A stretch of 64,000 nt of DNA from Capra hircus (Eukaryota > Chordata > Mammalia > Artiodactyla > Bovidae): assembly GCF_001704415.2 (NCBI RefSeq), contig NC_030814.1:67759121-67823120 (forward strand), given 5' to 3'. The position numbers and the translations under genes are program-made. How positions within the stretch are numbered: the stretch's first letter is position 1; every line of letters begins with the position of its first letter. A model generated the notes under the pieces. That model did no database searches, was not told where the DNA came from, and saw nothing but the letters and a program-made list of their open reading frames with translations. Shown piece after piece: positions 23,176 to 34,427 of this stretch.

Positions 23176-24143
23176 CAATTCCAGAAAAATAAACGACCCA
23201 ATCAAAAAATGGGCCAAAGAACTAAATAGACATTTCTCCAAAGAAGACATACAGATGGCTAACAAACACATGAAAAGATGCTCAACATCACTCATTATTA
23301 GAGAAATGCAAATCAAAACCACAGTGAGGTACCACTTCACACCAGTCAGAATGGCTGCGATCCAAAAATCTGCAAGCAATAAATGTTGGAGAGGGTGTGG
23401 AGAAAAGGGAACCCTCCTACACTGTTGGTGGGAATGCAAACTAGTACAGCCACTATGGAGAACAGTGTGGAGATTCCTTAAAATATTGCAAATAGAACTA
23501 CCTTATGACCCAGCAATCCCACTGCTGGGCATACACACTGAGGAAACCAGAATTGAAAGAGACACGTGTACCCCAATGTTCATCACAGCACTGTTTATAA
23601 TAGCCAGGACATGGAAACAACCTAGATGTCCATCAGCAGATGAATGGATAAGAAAGCTGTGGTACATATACACAATGGAGTATTACTCAGCCGTTAAAAA
23701 GAATTCATTTGAATCAGTTCTGATGAGACGGATGAAACTGGAGCCAATTATACAGAGTGAAGTAAGCCAGAAAGAAAAACACCAATACAGTATACTAACA
23801 CATATATATGGAATTTAGGAAGATGGCAATGATGACCCTGTATGCAAGGCAGGAAAAAAGACACAGATGTGTATAACAGACTTTTGGACTCGGAGGGAGG
23901 GGGAGAGGGTGGGATGATTTGGGAGAATGGGAATTCTAACATGTATACTGTCATGTAGGAGTTGAATCGCCAGTCCATGTCTGACGTAGGGTGCAGCATG
24001 CTTGGGGCTGGTGCATGGGGATGACCCAGAGAGATGTTGTGGGGAGGGAGGTGGGAGGGGGGTTCATGTTTGGGAACGCATGTAAGAATTAAAGATTTTA
24101 AAATTTAAAAAATAAAAAAAAATAAAAAAATTTAAAAAAAAAA
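23176..24143 (+). mobile_element. Young L1, 5'-truncated, nested in the older L1, 14-bp TSD
   Basis: Contains the ORF2 C-terminus (KEDIQMANKHMKRCSTSLIIREMQ region from about 23240), the 3' UTR (gccagtccatgtctgacgta ... gttcatgtttgggaacgcat) and a long A-rich tail (24090-24143). TSD aagaagggagctgg at 23162-23175 and 24144-24157 is perfect. Target context tctt/aagaag on the plus strand fits L1 endonuclease preference. The same 3' UTR occurs at 60510. Confidence 0.95.
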
Positions 24144-25811
24144 AAGAAGGGAGCTGGAAGAATCAACCTTCCTGACTTCAGATTATACTACAAAGCTACA
24201 ATCATCAAGACAGTATGGTATTGGCACAAAACAGAAATATAGACCAATGGAACAAGATAGAAAGCCCAGAAATAAACCCACACACCTATGGGTACCTTAT
24301 TTTTGACAAAGGAGGCAAGAATATACAATGGGGCAAAGACAGCCTCTTCAATAAATGGTGCTGGGAAAACTGAACAGCTACAAGTAAAAGAATGAAATTA
24401 GAACACTTCCTAATTCCATACCCAAAGATAAACTCAAAATGGATTAAAGACCTAAAAACTCAAAATGGATTAAAGACCTAAAGACCAGAAACTATAAAAC
24501 TCTTGGAGGAAAACACAGGCAGAACACTTGATGACATAAATCAAAGCAAGATCCTCTATGACTCACCTCCTAGAGTAATGGGAATAAAAACAAAAGCAAA
24601 CAAGTGGGACCTGATTAAACTTTAAAGCTTTTGCTTTAAAAAGGAAATGATAAGCAAGGTGAAAAGACAACCCTCAGAACTGGAGAAAATAATAGCAAAT
24701 GAAACAAGTGACAAAGAATTAATTTCCAAAACATACAAGCAGCTTATACAACTCAATGTCAGGAAAACAAACAACCCAATAAAAAAGTAAAAAAAAGACC
24801 TAAACAGACATTTCTCCAAAGAAGACATACAGATGGCTAACAAACACGAGAAAAGATGCTCAACATTGCTCATTATTAGAGAAATGCAAATCAAAACTAC
24901 AATGAGACATCACCTCACACTGGTCAGAATGGCCATCATCAAAAAGTCTACAAACAATAAATGCTGGAAAGGGTGTCGAGAAAAGGGAATGCTCTTGCAC
25001 TGTTGGGGATATAAATTGATACAGCCACAATGGAAGACAGTATGGAGATTCCTTAAAAAACTAGGAATAAAACCACCATATGACCCAGCAATCCCACTCC
25101 CAGGCATATACCCTGAGGAACCCAAAATTGAAAAAGACACATGTATCCCATTGTTCACTGCAGCACTATTAACAATAGGTAGAATATGGAAGCAACCTAG
25201 ATGTCCACTGACAGATGAATGGATAGAGAAGTTGTGGTACTATACACAATGGAATATTACTCAGCCATAAAAAGGAATATATTTGAGTTAGTTCTAATGA
25301 GGTGGATGAACCTAGAACCTAGTATACAGAGTGAAGTAAGTCAGAAAGAGATAGATAAATATCTAACATATGTATATGGAATCTAAAAAAATGGTACTGA
25401 AGAATTTATTTACAGAGCGGCAGTGGAGAAACAGACATAGAGAACAGACTTATGGGCATGGGGAAGGGGAGGAGAGAGTATGTGCATGGAAAGAGTAACA
25501 TGGAAACTTCCATTACCATATGTAAAATAGACGGCCAACGGGAATTTGCTGTGTGGCTCAGGAAACTCAAACAGGGGCTCTGTATCAACCTAGAGGGGTG
25601 GGATGGGGAGGGAGATGGGAAGGAGGTTCAAAAGGCGGGGGAGATATATGTCTACCTATGGCTGATTCATGTTGAGGTTTGACAGAAAACAACGAAATTC
25701 TGTAAAGCAATTATCCTTCAATAAAAGATAATTAACTAAATTACTTTGTCCAAGAGATAATAAGATAACTGATAAGTTGAATAATCACCTAGTAAACTAA
25801 TTGTGAGAAAG

Positions 25812-25918
25812 GCTACCCACTCTAGTATCCTGGCCTGGAGAGTTCCATGGACTGTCTAGTCCATGGGGTCGAAAAAAGTCAGACACAACCGAGCAATTTT
25901 CACTTTCACTTTTCATAC
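25812..25918 (+). mobile_element. Bov-A fragment
   Basis: A-unit core only (ggctacccactctagtatcc ... gtccatggggtcgaaaaaag), lacking the tRNA head. Confidence 0.75.
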
Positions 25919-26679
25919 TAATTGTCCACATTTTTATATTTTACATTAGTTGTAAATAGAATACTCTCACACATTATGAGAGAAAGAGTTTAGGAAGAGA
26001 GAGAAAGACTCCTTTGCCTGGATTCCTCTATGGACTGGGTGATAAACTCTAAAGCTCTGGGTTTATACAGCAGAATTTAGTAGGCACATCCCATCCATGT
26101 GCACTCCTCTGTATATCCTATGACCTACATCCAGTCAGAGATTAAAGGAAGGCACATGCTCCCAGGTGTAATGATGGGACAACCACATACATCTCTGCAT
26201 TAGTTCCACAAGCACACCCACATCCCATGAAACGGACGGTGGCTGCATAAATCTGCCATCTCTCCATTCAACATAAAAAGCACAATAATTGCCTCCACCA
26301 ATAAAGACTTATATCCACAACCAAGCACACGACGGTAATATAATGTTACTCCTGCTCATCCCAGAGAAATAATTACATACCACTCCCTCTCTTCACCACC
26401 CACACCTAGCTAAATAGAGCTGCTAATCAAGAACCAGAGATACTTAAGTGCCTGGGCTCCAAGGAGGGGGTCATGTGATGGGGAAGGGGGACACTGCAAG
26501 AAGAACACCTTTTGTTCTGGGAATTCCAAGTGGCAGCCTGGTCAGAGAAGAATGAGCCAAACTGGAGCAAATGTAATGTTGTCTCCTTCTGCAGGAGAAT
26601 CTCAGGTGTGGAAGGTCATTGAGAAATGGGAAGGTCCCCACAACTCAGCTCCCTCTGTCTTGAAGGCTCTGAATTGAAT
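25919..26679. other. Unique sequence, no gene recognised
   Basis: No repeat or protein recognised. The stretch 26090-26400 is rich in CA/CAC words, possibly an old LTR, but I have no positive evidence. Confidence 0.35.
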
Positions 26680-27350
26680 GAATATTTAGAGCTCCCCATT
26701 CAACAGGAATTTACTGAGCACTTATTAGGTGTCAAGAACTGGGATACCACAGTGACCAAAATGGCATTCCCTGACCTTGTGGAGTTTCCATGTTCTGTAG
26801 AGGGAGACGATAAATATACAGGCTCTGAGAAGATGACAAGTACTTTAGAGAAAATAAAGCAGGAGGCAGGTGAAGAGTGGAGCAGGTGTGCGGTCATAGA
26901 AAGTGCGACTGGGAAGGTAGCATTTGAGCAAAGACTGCAGAAGGTAAGGACTGCTGGGAAACAAACGTAGGGAGGACCATTTCAGGCAGAGAGAACCGTT
27001 CATTCACAGGCTTAGGCTGGAGCCAGCCTCAGCTATTCAGTGACCTGCCGAAGGCCCGTGTACTTGAGACTAAAGGCAAAAGAGGAGGAGGGTAGAGACC
27101 AAGTTGAAGAGTAACAGGGGCAGAGCTTTGTGGGCCTTGGAGGGCTCTGTAAGCCCTCAGCTTTTTCTCTGATCAAAATGAAGAGGCATGGGGTTAGGGA
27201 GGCAAGCAGAGTGGGTCTTTATCTGACTTATATTTGAAAATATCCCTCTGGTAGCCCTGAGGCTTAAAATAAGTACTGAGTCCATCAGGTAGGTGTTCTG
27301 AAGCACAGGAAGGAGACAAGCTTGGGGTGAGCCTGGGGAGAAGACTGACC
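26680..27350 (+). mobile_element. Ancient mammalian interspersed repeat (family uncertain)
   Basis: Phrases such as 'caggaatttactgagcactt', 'gggataccacagtgaccaaa' and 'tatccctctggtagccctga' recur across mammalian genomes in old L2/DNA-type repeats. The 114-codon frame at 26626-26970 lies within it and is not taken as a gene. Confidence 0.4.
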
Positions 27351-27410
27351 ACTGGAGCAAAAGGCAGGAAGATGGGAAAAATGGCCTTGGGCTCCTCTCA
27401 GGCTTGGATG

Positions 27411-27584
27411 AATCAGCACCGAAGGTCACTGATTCAGAATTGGACCATCACCAGAGGCACCAGGAAGGATCAGCACCGAAGGTCACTGATTCAGGAAGGG
27501 ACCACCACCAGAGGCACCAGGAAGGATCAGCACTGAAGGTCACTGATTCAGGAAGGGACTGCCACCAGAGGCACCAAGAAGGAT
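27411..27584 (+). repeat. 57-bp minisatellite, three copies
   Basis: Units start at cagcacc/cagcact, positions 27414, 27471 and 27528, with exact 57-bp spacing and few mismatches. Since 57 is a multiple of 3, all six frames stay open and give repetitive peptides; these are not evidence for a gene. The last copy ends near 'caccaagaaggatatctg'. Confidence 0.95.
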
Positions 27585-27587
27585 ATC

Positions 27588-27760
27588 TGTTGCATGGACA
27601 CCTGAGTACCACAAACAACATCTCCACCACCATGCCTCTCCACTAAGCGCAGATCCATCACACATACCTCCACCATCCACACCTCCTCCATCATCCACCA
27701 CCACGCAGCTCCATCACTCCACATCTCTACTACATACACCTCCACCGCACACTCCAGGTA
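27588..27760 (+). repeat. CCA/TCC-rich low-complexity tract
   Basis: Strongly G-poor plus strand built from CCACC, TCCACC and CATC words (e.g. ctccatcatccaccaccacg), directly next to the minisatellite. Confidence 0.7.
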
Positions 27761-27776
27761 GCCATCCAGCATGGCT

Positions 27777-28056
27777 GCTGCTGCTGCTGCTGCTAAGTCA
27801 CTTCAGTCGTGTCTGACTCTGTGTGAGCCCATAGACGGCAGCCCACCAGGCTCCCCCGTCCCTGGGATTCTCCAGGCAAGAGCACTGGAGTGGGTTGCTA
27901 TTTCCTTCTCCAATGCATGAAAGTGAAAAGTGAAAGTGAAGTCGCTCAGTCGTGTCCAACCCTCAGCGACCCCATGGACTGCAGCCCACCAGGCTCCTCT
28001 GCCCACTGGATTTTCCAGGCAAGAGTACTGGAGTGGGGTGCCATTGTCTTCTCCGC
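27777..28056 (-). mobile_element. BOV-A2 SINE with (GCT)n tail and 11-bp TSD
   Basis: A dimer of A units in reverse, starting with a GCTGCT microsatellite that is the reverse of the element's CAG-rich tail. TSD ccagcatggct at 27766-27776 and 28057-28067 is perfect. Confidence 0.95.
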
Positions 28057-28390
28057 CCAGCATGGCTACTTCACCTAAAATTGGAATCACCCCTCCTGTC
28101 CCCTCCTTGCTTTGTAAATTCCACAGGACCCCTGATATTTGCCTGCCTTATTCACCACCTTACTCACAGGGTCTGTCCTCCACAGGTAAGCAGGCATTCT
28201 TGAGAGTGACAAAATGAAGGGATGTGAATGGTGGTGCTATTGTTCAATACAGCTATCTATGGTATGCAAACAGGAGCTAATCAAAGGCAGGAATTTTCTT
28301 CCTTGTTCTTTTCAGTGATTTAATAAATGCTATTATGTGCCTGCCCTTTGAACCCATGTGTCCAGATTTGGAAAGTACCTGGCATCCATA

Positions 28391-28560
28391 TTGCCATTTT
28401 CCCCCTCTTTCCCTCCCTTTGTCTCCCCTTCCCTCCTTTCTCATTTCCTCACTTCCTCCCTCCCTCTGTCCCCTTTCTCCTTCCCTCTCTCCTCTCTAAT
28501 GCTCTTCCTTTATCCCTCTAGCCCTCCCTCCCTGTGCCCTTCTCCTTCACCTCCCAGTCC
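28391..28560 (+). repeat. Polypyrimidine tract
   Basis: About 170 bp almost wholly C and T on the plus strand (ccctctttccctccctttgt and similar), with few purines. Such tracts can adopt triplex (H-DNA) forms; here this is inference only. Confidence 0.8.
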
Positions 28561-30246
28561 CTCTATCTCCTGCTCCGAGCCTTCACCTCTGCGCACAGAG
28601 AACCTCATAGGACACAGGCACAGCCTTGCTGCCTGAGCCCCTCAGGGTCAGGAATGCCACTCCACATGGGAGAGATGGTATTTTAGAATTAATGGAGCCA
28701 AGTAGAAAACCTGTGCCAAATAAATAAGCTGGTTCATAGACTATGATAGTTCACTGACAGTTTTCAATAGAAGTTCAAAGTGTGTGGGGACATGGATCTT
28801 CTCATGTCAAGGCAAAGTGGGGTTCAGAAACAACAGACTGCACATGTGTGATGGCCAACACACAGCAAGCACGAAGAGAGCCAAGCTCAGAGCCAAGCAA
28901 GACAACGGGCAGGTGCTCCAGCCGTCTCCTCCAACACCCTCCCAGCTCCCGCATTATGGGGAAGATGACACTAACCCCAGATGCACAGATGGGGTGAAAG
29001 TGCAAGAGAGATGGGTTTCCAGGAGGAAGAGAGCAGCATGAAGGCTCACAGGCAAGGGCAGAATACAGCTTGGGCCACAGGTACCACTCAACTTCTGGAC
29101 CTTCCACTGAGCCCCCTCATTCCTCCAAGGGGCACCTAATGGCTGCTGGTCAAACCAGAACTTTTCCTCCGTGTTCAGTTCTTGGGAGAAGGAAGACCAG
29201 GCTTCAAGATGGAGAGATAAGCCATGCATGGGAGCCCAACACACTCCCAGCTGGGAAATGAGCACAGAAGCTAGGTGGAGAGAGTTGGTAGGAGGTAGAA
29301 ACCAAGGGCCTGCCCCACCCACTCAGCCTTAGGTAGCCTGCTCTTGCTGGGTCCCTGATTTGCACACTCTTGCAGATGCACCTATTGCATCAAAAGGATT
29401 TCTTCCCAGGCTTCTGCTAAGAGAAAGGAAACAAGCCTTAGCATTTGGTTTTGGCTAACAGCCCTGAAATCCCACCCCTTTCTCCCTTCACTCCAGTAGG
29501 GCCTGTCAGTGGAGACCTGAAAAAGCAGGGGAATGTGAGACCAGGAAGCCCAGTGGCATGAGAACACAATGGGTATATCCTTGTCCAAGACTGATTCCAT
29601 CCATTCTCCCAGATGCTGATAGCTCGGCTCAGGCCCTGACCTTATGAACATAACCTACCTTAAGCAGACTCTAGGGTGGGAGAGACTGCTACCCCACACC
29701 TTCTCTCATGGCACAGCCTTTTAGGATGAACTTGGCAGACCTTGTTAGTAACCCCTCCTCTAACCAGCCTGCCACCGCCAAAGAGGATGTGTTCACCTCC
29801 CCCTGACCGGAGGCCTGGTCCTCTTCTGTCTGGACCAACACGCCTTCCTGGACATATCTTTCTTGAGGCTGGCACTCTTGATGAGCTGGTACAAGGGCTG
29901 GGATGGGATGGGACGGATCCCCCATCTGTGACGAAAGGAGGGACCCCTCTCCCTGCAGCCCATCATTTCATTTCACAATGGTGAGATGATCCTGGGGTGA
30001 CCTCAAGAACAGTCTGGCTACATTTTTCCTGTGCGCTGATGCAGACAGAGGAGGACATGTCTCAGAGGCATGCATGACCTGTGGTGATCCAGTCAGCCTG
30101 CACAAGGGTCCGAGGTGGGTGGGTCTGGAGCTGTACAAAGTCAGGGTTTGTGCTCAGTGCTACGCCCTCCTCCTGACTCCGTGTTCTTTCTCCTCTCCAC
30201 CTCCCCTGCTTGTCCTACCCATTCAAAGGTCTCCGTACAGCTTTTG
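28561..30246. other. Unique sequence, no gene recognised
   Basis: Moderately GC-rich and free of obvious young repeats. Open frames of 60-122 codons exist on both strands, but none resembles a known protein or shows conserved splice structure that I can see. Confidence 0.35.
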
Positions 30247-30408
30247 AAAGTGAAAGTTGCTCAGTTGTGTCAGACTCTGCGACTCCATGGACTATACAGT
30301 TCATGGAATTCTTCAGGCCAGAATACTGGAGTGGGTAGCCTTTCCCTTCAGGGGATCTTCCCAACCCTGAGATTGAACCCAGGTCTCCCACATTGCAGGC
30401 AGATTTTG
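30247..30408 (-). mobile_element. Bov-tA SINE, missing the end of its head
   Basis: A unit (gctcagttgtgtcagactct, gccagaatactggagtgggt) followed by part of the tRNA region (gattgaacccaggtctccca), stopping at gcaggcagattttgaag. Confidence 0.8.
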
Positions 30409-31529
30409 AAGTTCTGTATTACGCTTGCAGAGGAGACTGGGAAGGTAGGTGCAAGGCCCATATAGCCCAGCCACCATGTCTGTTTCACTTTGAACTCCAC
30501 CAAGGAGGGCATAAAGGCATGGCTCCATGACTGTCTACTTCTGTGGGGGATGCAGAAGGCGTGAGCTTTCCCGTCAGGTGGTTCTCACACCTCAAGGCAA
30601 GGGGTGGAGGAGGGACCGAGCGGGTACAGAAAGAGGAGAGCAAAGGGCAGGGGGCGAACGATAGGACTGCAGGCAGGACTCCCTTACTCAGTGTCTCCCT
30701 GGCTCAATGTCTTGTTTCTTCTAGGTCCTGAATCCTCCCTGACCTGATCTCATAACCTCCCAGCCTCCACAAGCCCTGCTCACCGTGAGCAGGTTAAATC
30801 CTTAGGGGGCTATGAACAGTTCATCTTCAACCCACACTTTGAGGGGCCTTTTCCCTGAGCAGCAGATGGCAGGTAGGAAAGGATCCCCCCAGCACAGTCC
30901 CCTCAAGAACAGAGTCCTCCAGCACAGGTCCCCTAGTGCAGGCTCCCTCAGGCTAGGGCCCCCAGGGTACTCTCCCAGCATAGATTCTTCTAGCACAGAC
31001 ATTCCCCAAGAAGAAGCCCCTCTCCAGGACAGACTCCCAGCTCTGAGTAAACTGGAGAACAAGTCCAGGATGCTTGACAAGGTTAAGAGAATCCCTCCAA
31101 GCAGACCTCACCCCCTAACAAAGGCCCAAGTGCCTAGGAAGCTGGCAGCCCTAGCCTTCATAGTCAGGCCCCAGCTCTGGGGAACATAGATACCAAGACA
31201 CACCTTACAAGCCTGGTCCCCGCCTTTCTGAAGGGAAGTCCACCTCTCAGGCCTGGGGTTCTGTGGCAGCCCTGCCTTGGTGCTGATTACTCTCAAGAGC
31301 TGATTTGCCTGCTCGTCTCGCTCGGATGTGTTCCTGGGTGTGGTGTCTGTGTGCACACCTGTTCTTTCAATGCAGTATCAGGGCTTGAGTCAAATGTGGG
31401 TCACGTTTCTTCAAGGCTATAGACCTGCAAGGATTTCCCCCAGGAAACACAGCTCAGTGCATACTCAGAAGCCAGGCAGTGCTGGAATCTTCCTCAGCTT
31501 AGACACATGCAAGCCAACACAATCAGGCC
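30409..31529. other. Unique sequence with a degenerate about 29-bp periodicity
   Basis: No gene recognised. Between about 30885 and 31035 the words 'ccagcacagtcccct', 'ccagcacaggtcccct' and 'cccagcatagattctt' recur at roughly 29-30 bp, suggesting a decayed tandem repeat. The 125-codon frame 30812-31189 covers it and is proline/serine-rich for that reason. Confidence 0.4.
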
Positions 31530-31685
31530 TCAATTAAGCCCCTGACTCCTTCCTGTGAGCCTTGGCTTCCTCATGGGGAAACAAAAGTAATAAGGACCTG
31601 CCTCCAGGTATGTGGGTGGCAAGTCAGTGAAAGAATCTCAAAGCTAGATTAGCGAGAGTGATGTTAAACCCACACCCTGGCACGG
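31530..31685 (+). mobile_element. Possible MIR SINE
   Basis: The pattern 'gccttggcttcctcatgggg ... gtaataaggacctgcctcc' resembles the MIR core. Weak and short. Confidence 0.35.
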
Positions 31686-31769
31686 AGGCACCCTGCCAAA
31701 GAGAATGAGGGTTCCCCAACAATCCAATAGTGGATATTAATTTTTTGTTGGTTTATAAGCAAGAATTGA

Positions 31770-32265
31770 ATTTAATCAATTAATATGTGTATGTTTTTTC
31801 AATTAATTTATTTATTTTGATTGGAGGATAATTACTTTATAATATTGTGATGATTTTTGCCATACATCAACATGAATCGGCCACAGGTATAATTATGTCC
31901 TCCCCATCCTGAACCCCACTCCCATCTCCCTCTGTACCCTGTCCCTCTGGGTTGTCCCAGAGCACTGGCTTTGGGTGCCCTGCTTCATGCATCGAACTTA
32001 CACTGGTTATCTGTTTTACATATGATAATGTACATATTTCAATGCTATTCTCTCAAATATCCCATTCTTACCTTCTACACTGAGTCAAAAATTCTGTTCT
32101 TTACATCTGTGTCTCCTTTCCTGAGATTCCTTAAAAAAAACTGGGAATAGAACTGTTATATGACCCAACAATTTCACTGCTGGACATATACTCCAAAACC
32201 AGAATTGAAAGGGGCACATGTACCCCAATATTCATTGCAGCACTATTTATAATAGCAGATATTTT
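31770..32265 (-). mobile_element. L1 fragment with inverted 5' part
   Basis: The left part (about 31785-32122) is L1 3' UTR on the minus strand (ttgattggaggataattact, catacatcaacatgaatcgg). It joins at about 32123 to L1 ORF2 C-terminal sequence on the plus strand (agattccttaaaaaaaactg ... gcagcactatttataatagc). A minus-strand element whose 5' segment is inverted is the expected product of twin priming. No exact TSD was found. Confidence 0.75.
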
Positions 32266-32348
32266 AAAAACATAAACAAAACTCAGAATTCTGTTGAACT
32301 CTCTTCTGTTGCAGTTTGGCAATGTTGATAATGTCACTTGTCAGTGCC

Positions 32349-32470
32349 TAGGGCTTCCCTGATAGCTCAGTTGGTAAAGAGTCTGCTTGCAATGCAGGAG
32401 ACCCCAGTTCGACTCCTGGGTCAAGAAGATCTGCTGGAGAAGTGATAGGCTACCCACTCCAGTGTTCTTG
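32349..32470 (+). mobile_element. Bov-tA SINE, 3'-truncated
   Basis: Full tRNA-like head (gggcttccctgatagctcag) and the start of the A unit, broken at 'cactccagtgttctt' where a second SINE begins. Confidence 0.85.
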
Positions 32471-32658
32471 GGCTTCCCCTGTAGCTCAACTGGTAAGGAA
32501 TCTGCCCACAATGCAGGAGACCTGGGTTAGGAAGATCCCCTGGAAAAGGGAAAGGCTACCCACTTCAGTATTTTGGCCTGGAGATTTCCACGGACTGTAT
32601 AGTCCAGGGGTCTCAAAGAGTCGGACATGACTGAGTAACTTTCATTTCACTTCACTTC
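32471..32658 (+). mobile_element. Bov-tA SINE, head-to-tail with the previous one
   Basis: Starts gggcttcccctgtagctcaa directly after the truncated copy and runs to gtcggacatgactgagtaac. The head lacks about 20 bp around the second promoter box. Confidence 0.85.
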
Positions 32659-32989
32659 AGGGCTTCTAAGGCCTTAGTCAGGTCCAAGAAGTGATGCACG
32701 TGGACTGTGGGACAGGGAGGTTCTCAGTAGATGTCAGCCTGAATTCCCAGCAGCCCCGCCCCCGACTTCTCCTTTACCCTTTCCCTCTGGGTTCCAGCCC
32801 CTTCCCAGCTCTCCTCCTGCCCTGTACCCTCCTCTCTTTCTCCAGAATGCTTTTCACTTGACATACTACATAGTTATTTTATTTTCCTCTCTCCTCTTCT
32901 GTGACCTCTCTCCTCCTTTTTTCTAGCTTAGGAAAAAAAAAAAAACTAATTTTAGCACATAGGTACTTCATGATTTAAAATTTGTTTAC
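32659..32989. other. Unassigned, pyrimidine-rich
   Basis: C/T-rich sequence with an A run (32932-32945). No gene or named repeat seen. Confidence 0.3.
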
Positions 32990-33246
32990 ATTTTTGCTAG
33001 TGTGTAATTTATATATAGCACAGTGCAGGTATCTTAGTTGATGAAGTTGTGTGCATTTATACAGTTGAGTGAAAACCATCCAGGTGATGGCTGAATGCAT
33101 TTCCTCTGCCTCAGAAGGTTCTCCTGTGCTACTTTCCAGTCAATACCCTCCAGAAGTAATCCCTACTGTTACTTTTATTCCCGGTGGTTAGTTCTGCATG
33201 TTTTCAAACATGTACGAAACTTTCACTTCACTTTCATAAATAGTGT

Positions 33247-33464
33247 TGTTGTTGTTGCTCAGTCATTATGTCGTGTCTGACTCTTTGCAACCCTGTGGGT
33301 TGTAGCCCCCCAGGCTCCTCTGTCCATGGGATTTCCTAGGCAAGAATACTGGAGTGGGTTGCCATTTTCCTTTCTCCAGGAGCTCTTCCTGACCCAGGGA
33401 CTGAACCCACCTCTTCTGCTTTGGCAGGAAGATTCTTTACCACTGAGCCACCAGGGAGGCCCAC
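33247..33464 (-). mobile_element. Bov-tA SINE
   Basis: Starts with a (GTT)n stretch and gctcagtcattatgtcgtgt, and ends with the reversed head accactgagccaccagggag. Complete. Confidence 0.88.
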
Positions 33465-33606
33465 AAGAAATAATGTAGCATATTCCTTTTGCTCAATTTT
33501 ATGTCTGTGACATCTACCCATGTTGGTTGTGAAGTGTTACCAGTCATTTGTTTTGTTTTCTTTCTTTAATTGCTTTTTTCTACTGAGTAGTATTGTATGA
33601 ATATGT

Positions 33607-33609
<3 letters not shown>

Positions 33610-33643
<34 letters not shown>
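33610..33643. repeat. (TA)n microsatellite
   Basis: About 16 uninterrupted TA dinucleotides; a likely length-polymorphic marker. Confidence 0.95.
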
Positions 33644-33647
<4 letters not shown>

Positions 33648-33927
33648 CTGTGTGAGTTTAGGGCCATTGTGAACATTTCTGCGTCTTTGGTGGACATATG
33701 TACTCATTCATGGATAGATATCAAGGAGTAAAATTTCCAGATCATAAGGTATACATATATGCAGCATTAGTAGGTAGTGACAAATGGTTTACAAAAGTGT
33801 ACCAAGTTACACAGCTACCAATGCCATATGAGAATTCCAGTTGCTCCATATGCTTGCCATCACTTCCTACTGTCAGGCTTTTAATTTCAACTATCTCTAA
33901 TGGCTCATGGATATTAAGAAGAATCTC

Positions 33928-34165
33928 AGTTCAGTTCAGTTCAGTTCAGTCACTCAGTCGTGTCCAGCTCTTTGCGACCCCATGAATCGCAGCATGCCAG
34001 GCCTCCCTGTCCATCACCAACTCCCGGAGTTCACTCAGACTCACGTCCATCGAGTCAGTGATGCCATCCAGCCATCTCATCCTCTGTCGTCCCCTTCTCC
34101 TCCTGCCCCCAATCCCTCCCAGCATCAGAGTCTTTTCCAATGAGTCAACTCTTCACAAGAGGTGG
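33928..34165 (-). mobile_element. BovB 3'-end fragment (ART2A-like)
   Basis: Starts with the repeated cagttcagttcagttcagt end and carries the last coding portion in reverse (gatgccatccagccatctca). Very similar to the 3' end of the long BovB at 10893, so comparatively young. Confidence 0.92.
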
Positions 34166-34427
34166 CTTTAATCCATATTTCCCTGATGACTAATGATGGT
34201 GCCTGTTCATTTGCGTATCCTCTTGTGAAAGTCCTACGTGTTTTTCCCTAAGGGATCCCAGGCACTTTAGTAGGGTATTCAGTAAAGATGTGCTGAATGA
34301 ATGGGTAAAATATGAATCAACAAATGGATAAAATCCACCAGAATAAGAGGCTTACCCTCACCACTGGCTGCCACTATGCCTGTCTCCAAAGATCTCCAGC
34401 ACTTTGCAGATTTGTCTCCTTTGGTTG

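Larger units (their letters stand above)
21554..25735 (+). mobile_element. L1 LINE (5'-truncated), flanked by a perfect 19-bp TSD
   Basis: The element begins inside the ORF2 RT region (gattattatgcacaactata at 21554) and runs through the ORF2 C-terminus to the 3' UTR, ending gcaattatccttcaataaaa. The 19-bp sequence ctaaattactttgtccaag occurs at 21535-21553 and 25736-25754, which proves a single insertion event despite 4.2 kb of length. Two later insertions lie inside it: an unidentified 270-bp segment (about 22205-22476) and a younger L1 (23176-24143). ORF2 is broken by stops and frameshifts, and the poly(A) tail has eroded. Confidence 0.93.
32990..34240 (-). mobile_element. Old L1 (L1M-like) 3' region
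   Basis: Diverged antisense L1 3' UTR and tail: 'cacagtgcaggtatcttagt', 'gggccattgtgaacatttct', 'ccagatcataaggtatacat'. It is split by a Bov-tA (33247-33464) and a BovB 3' end (33928-34165), and holds a TA microsatellite (33610-33643). Confidence 0.5.

Noticed and set aside
22985..23818. 277-codon frame spanning two L1s
   Set aside because: Its first part reads the outer L1 out of frame and only the second part is true ORF2 C-terminus from the inner L1. The fusion is an accident of nesting.
26626..26970. 114-codon frame as a possible gene
   Set aside because: It lies within sequence that looks like an ancient interspersed repeat and has no protein resemblance.
27404..27646. Repeat array considered as CRISPR
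   Set aside because: The 57-bp units are contiguous without unique spacers, and the genome is a vertebrate's. It is a minisatellite.
28327..28636. Overlapping Pro/Ser/Leu-rich frames
   Set aside because: Products of the polypyrimidine tract.
30812..31189. 125-codon frame as a possible small gene
   Set aside because: It follows a degenerate tandem repeat and shows no recognisable domain, splice or promoter signal.
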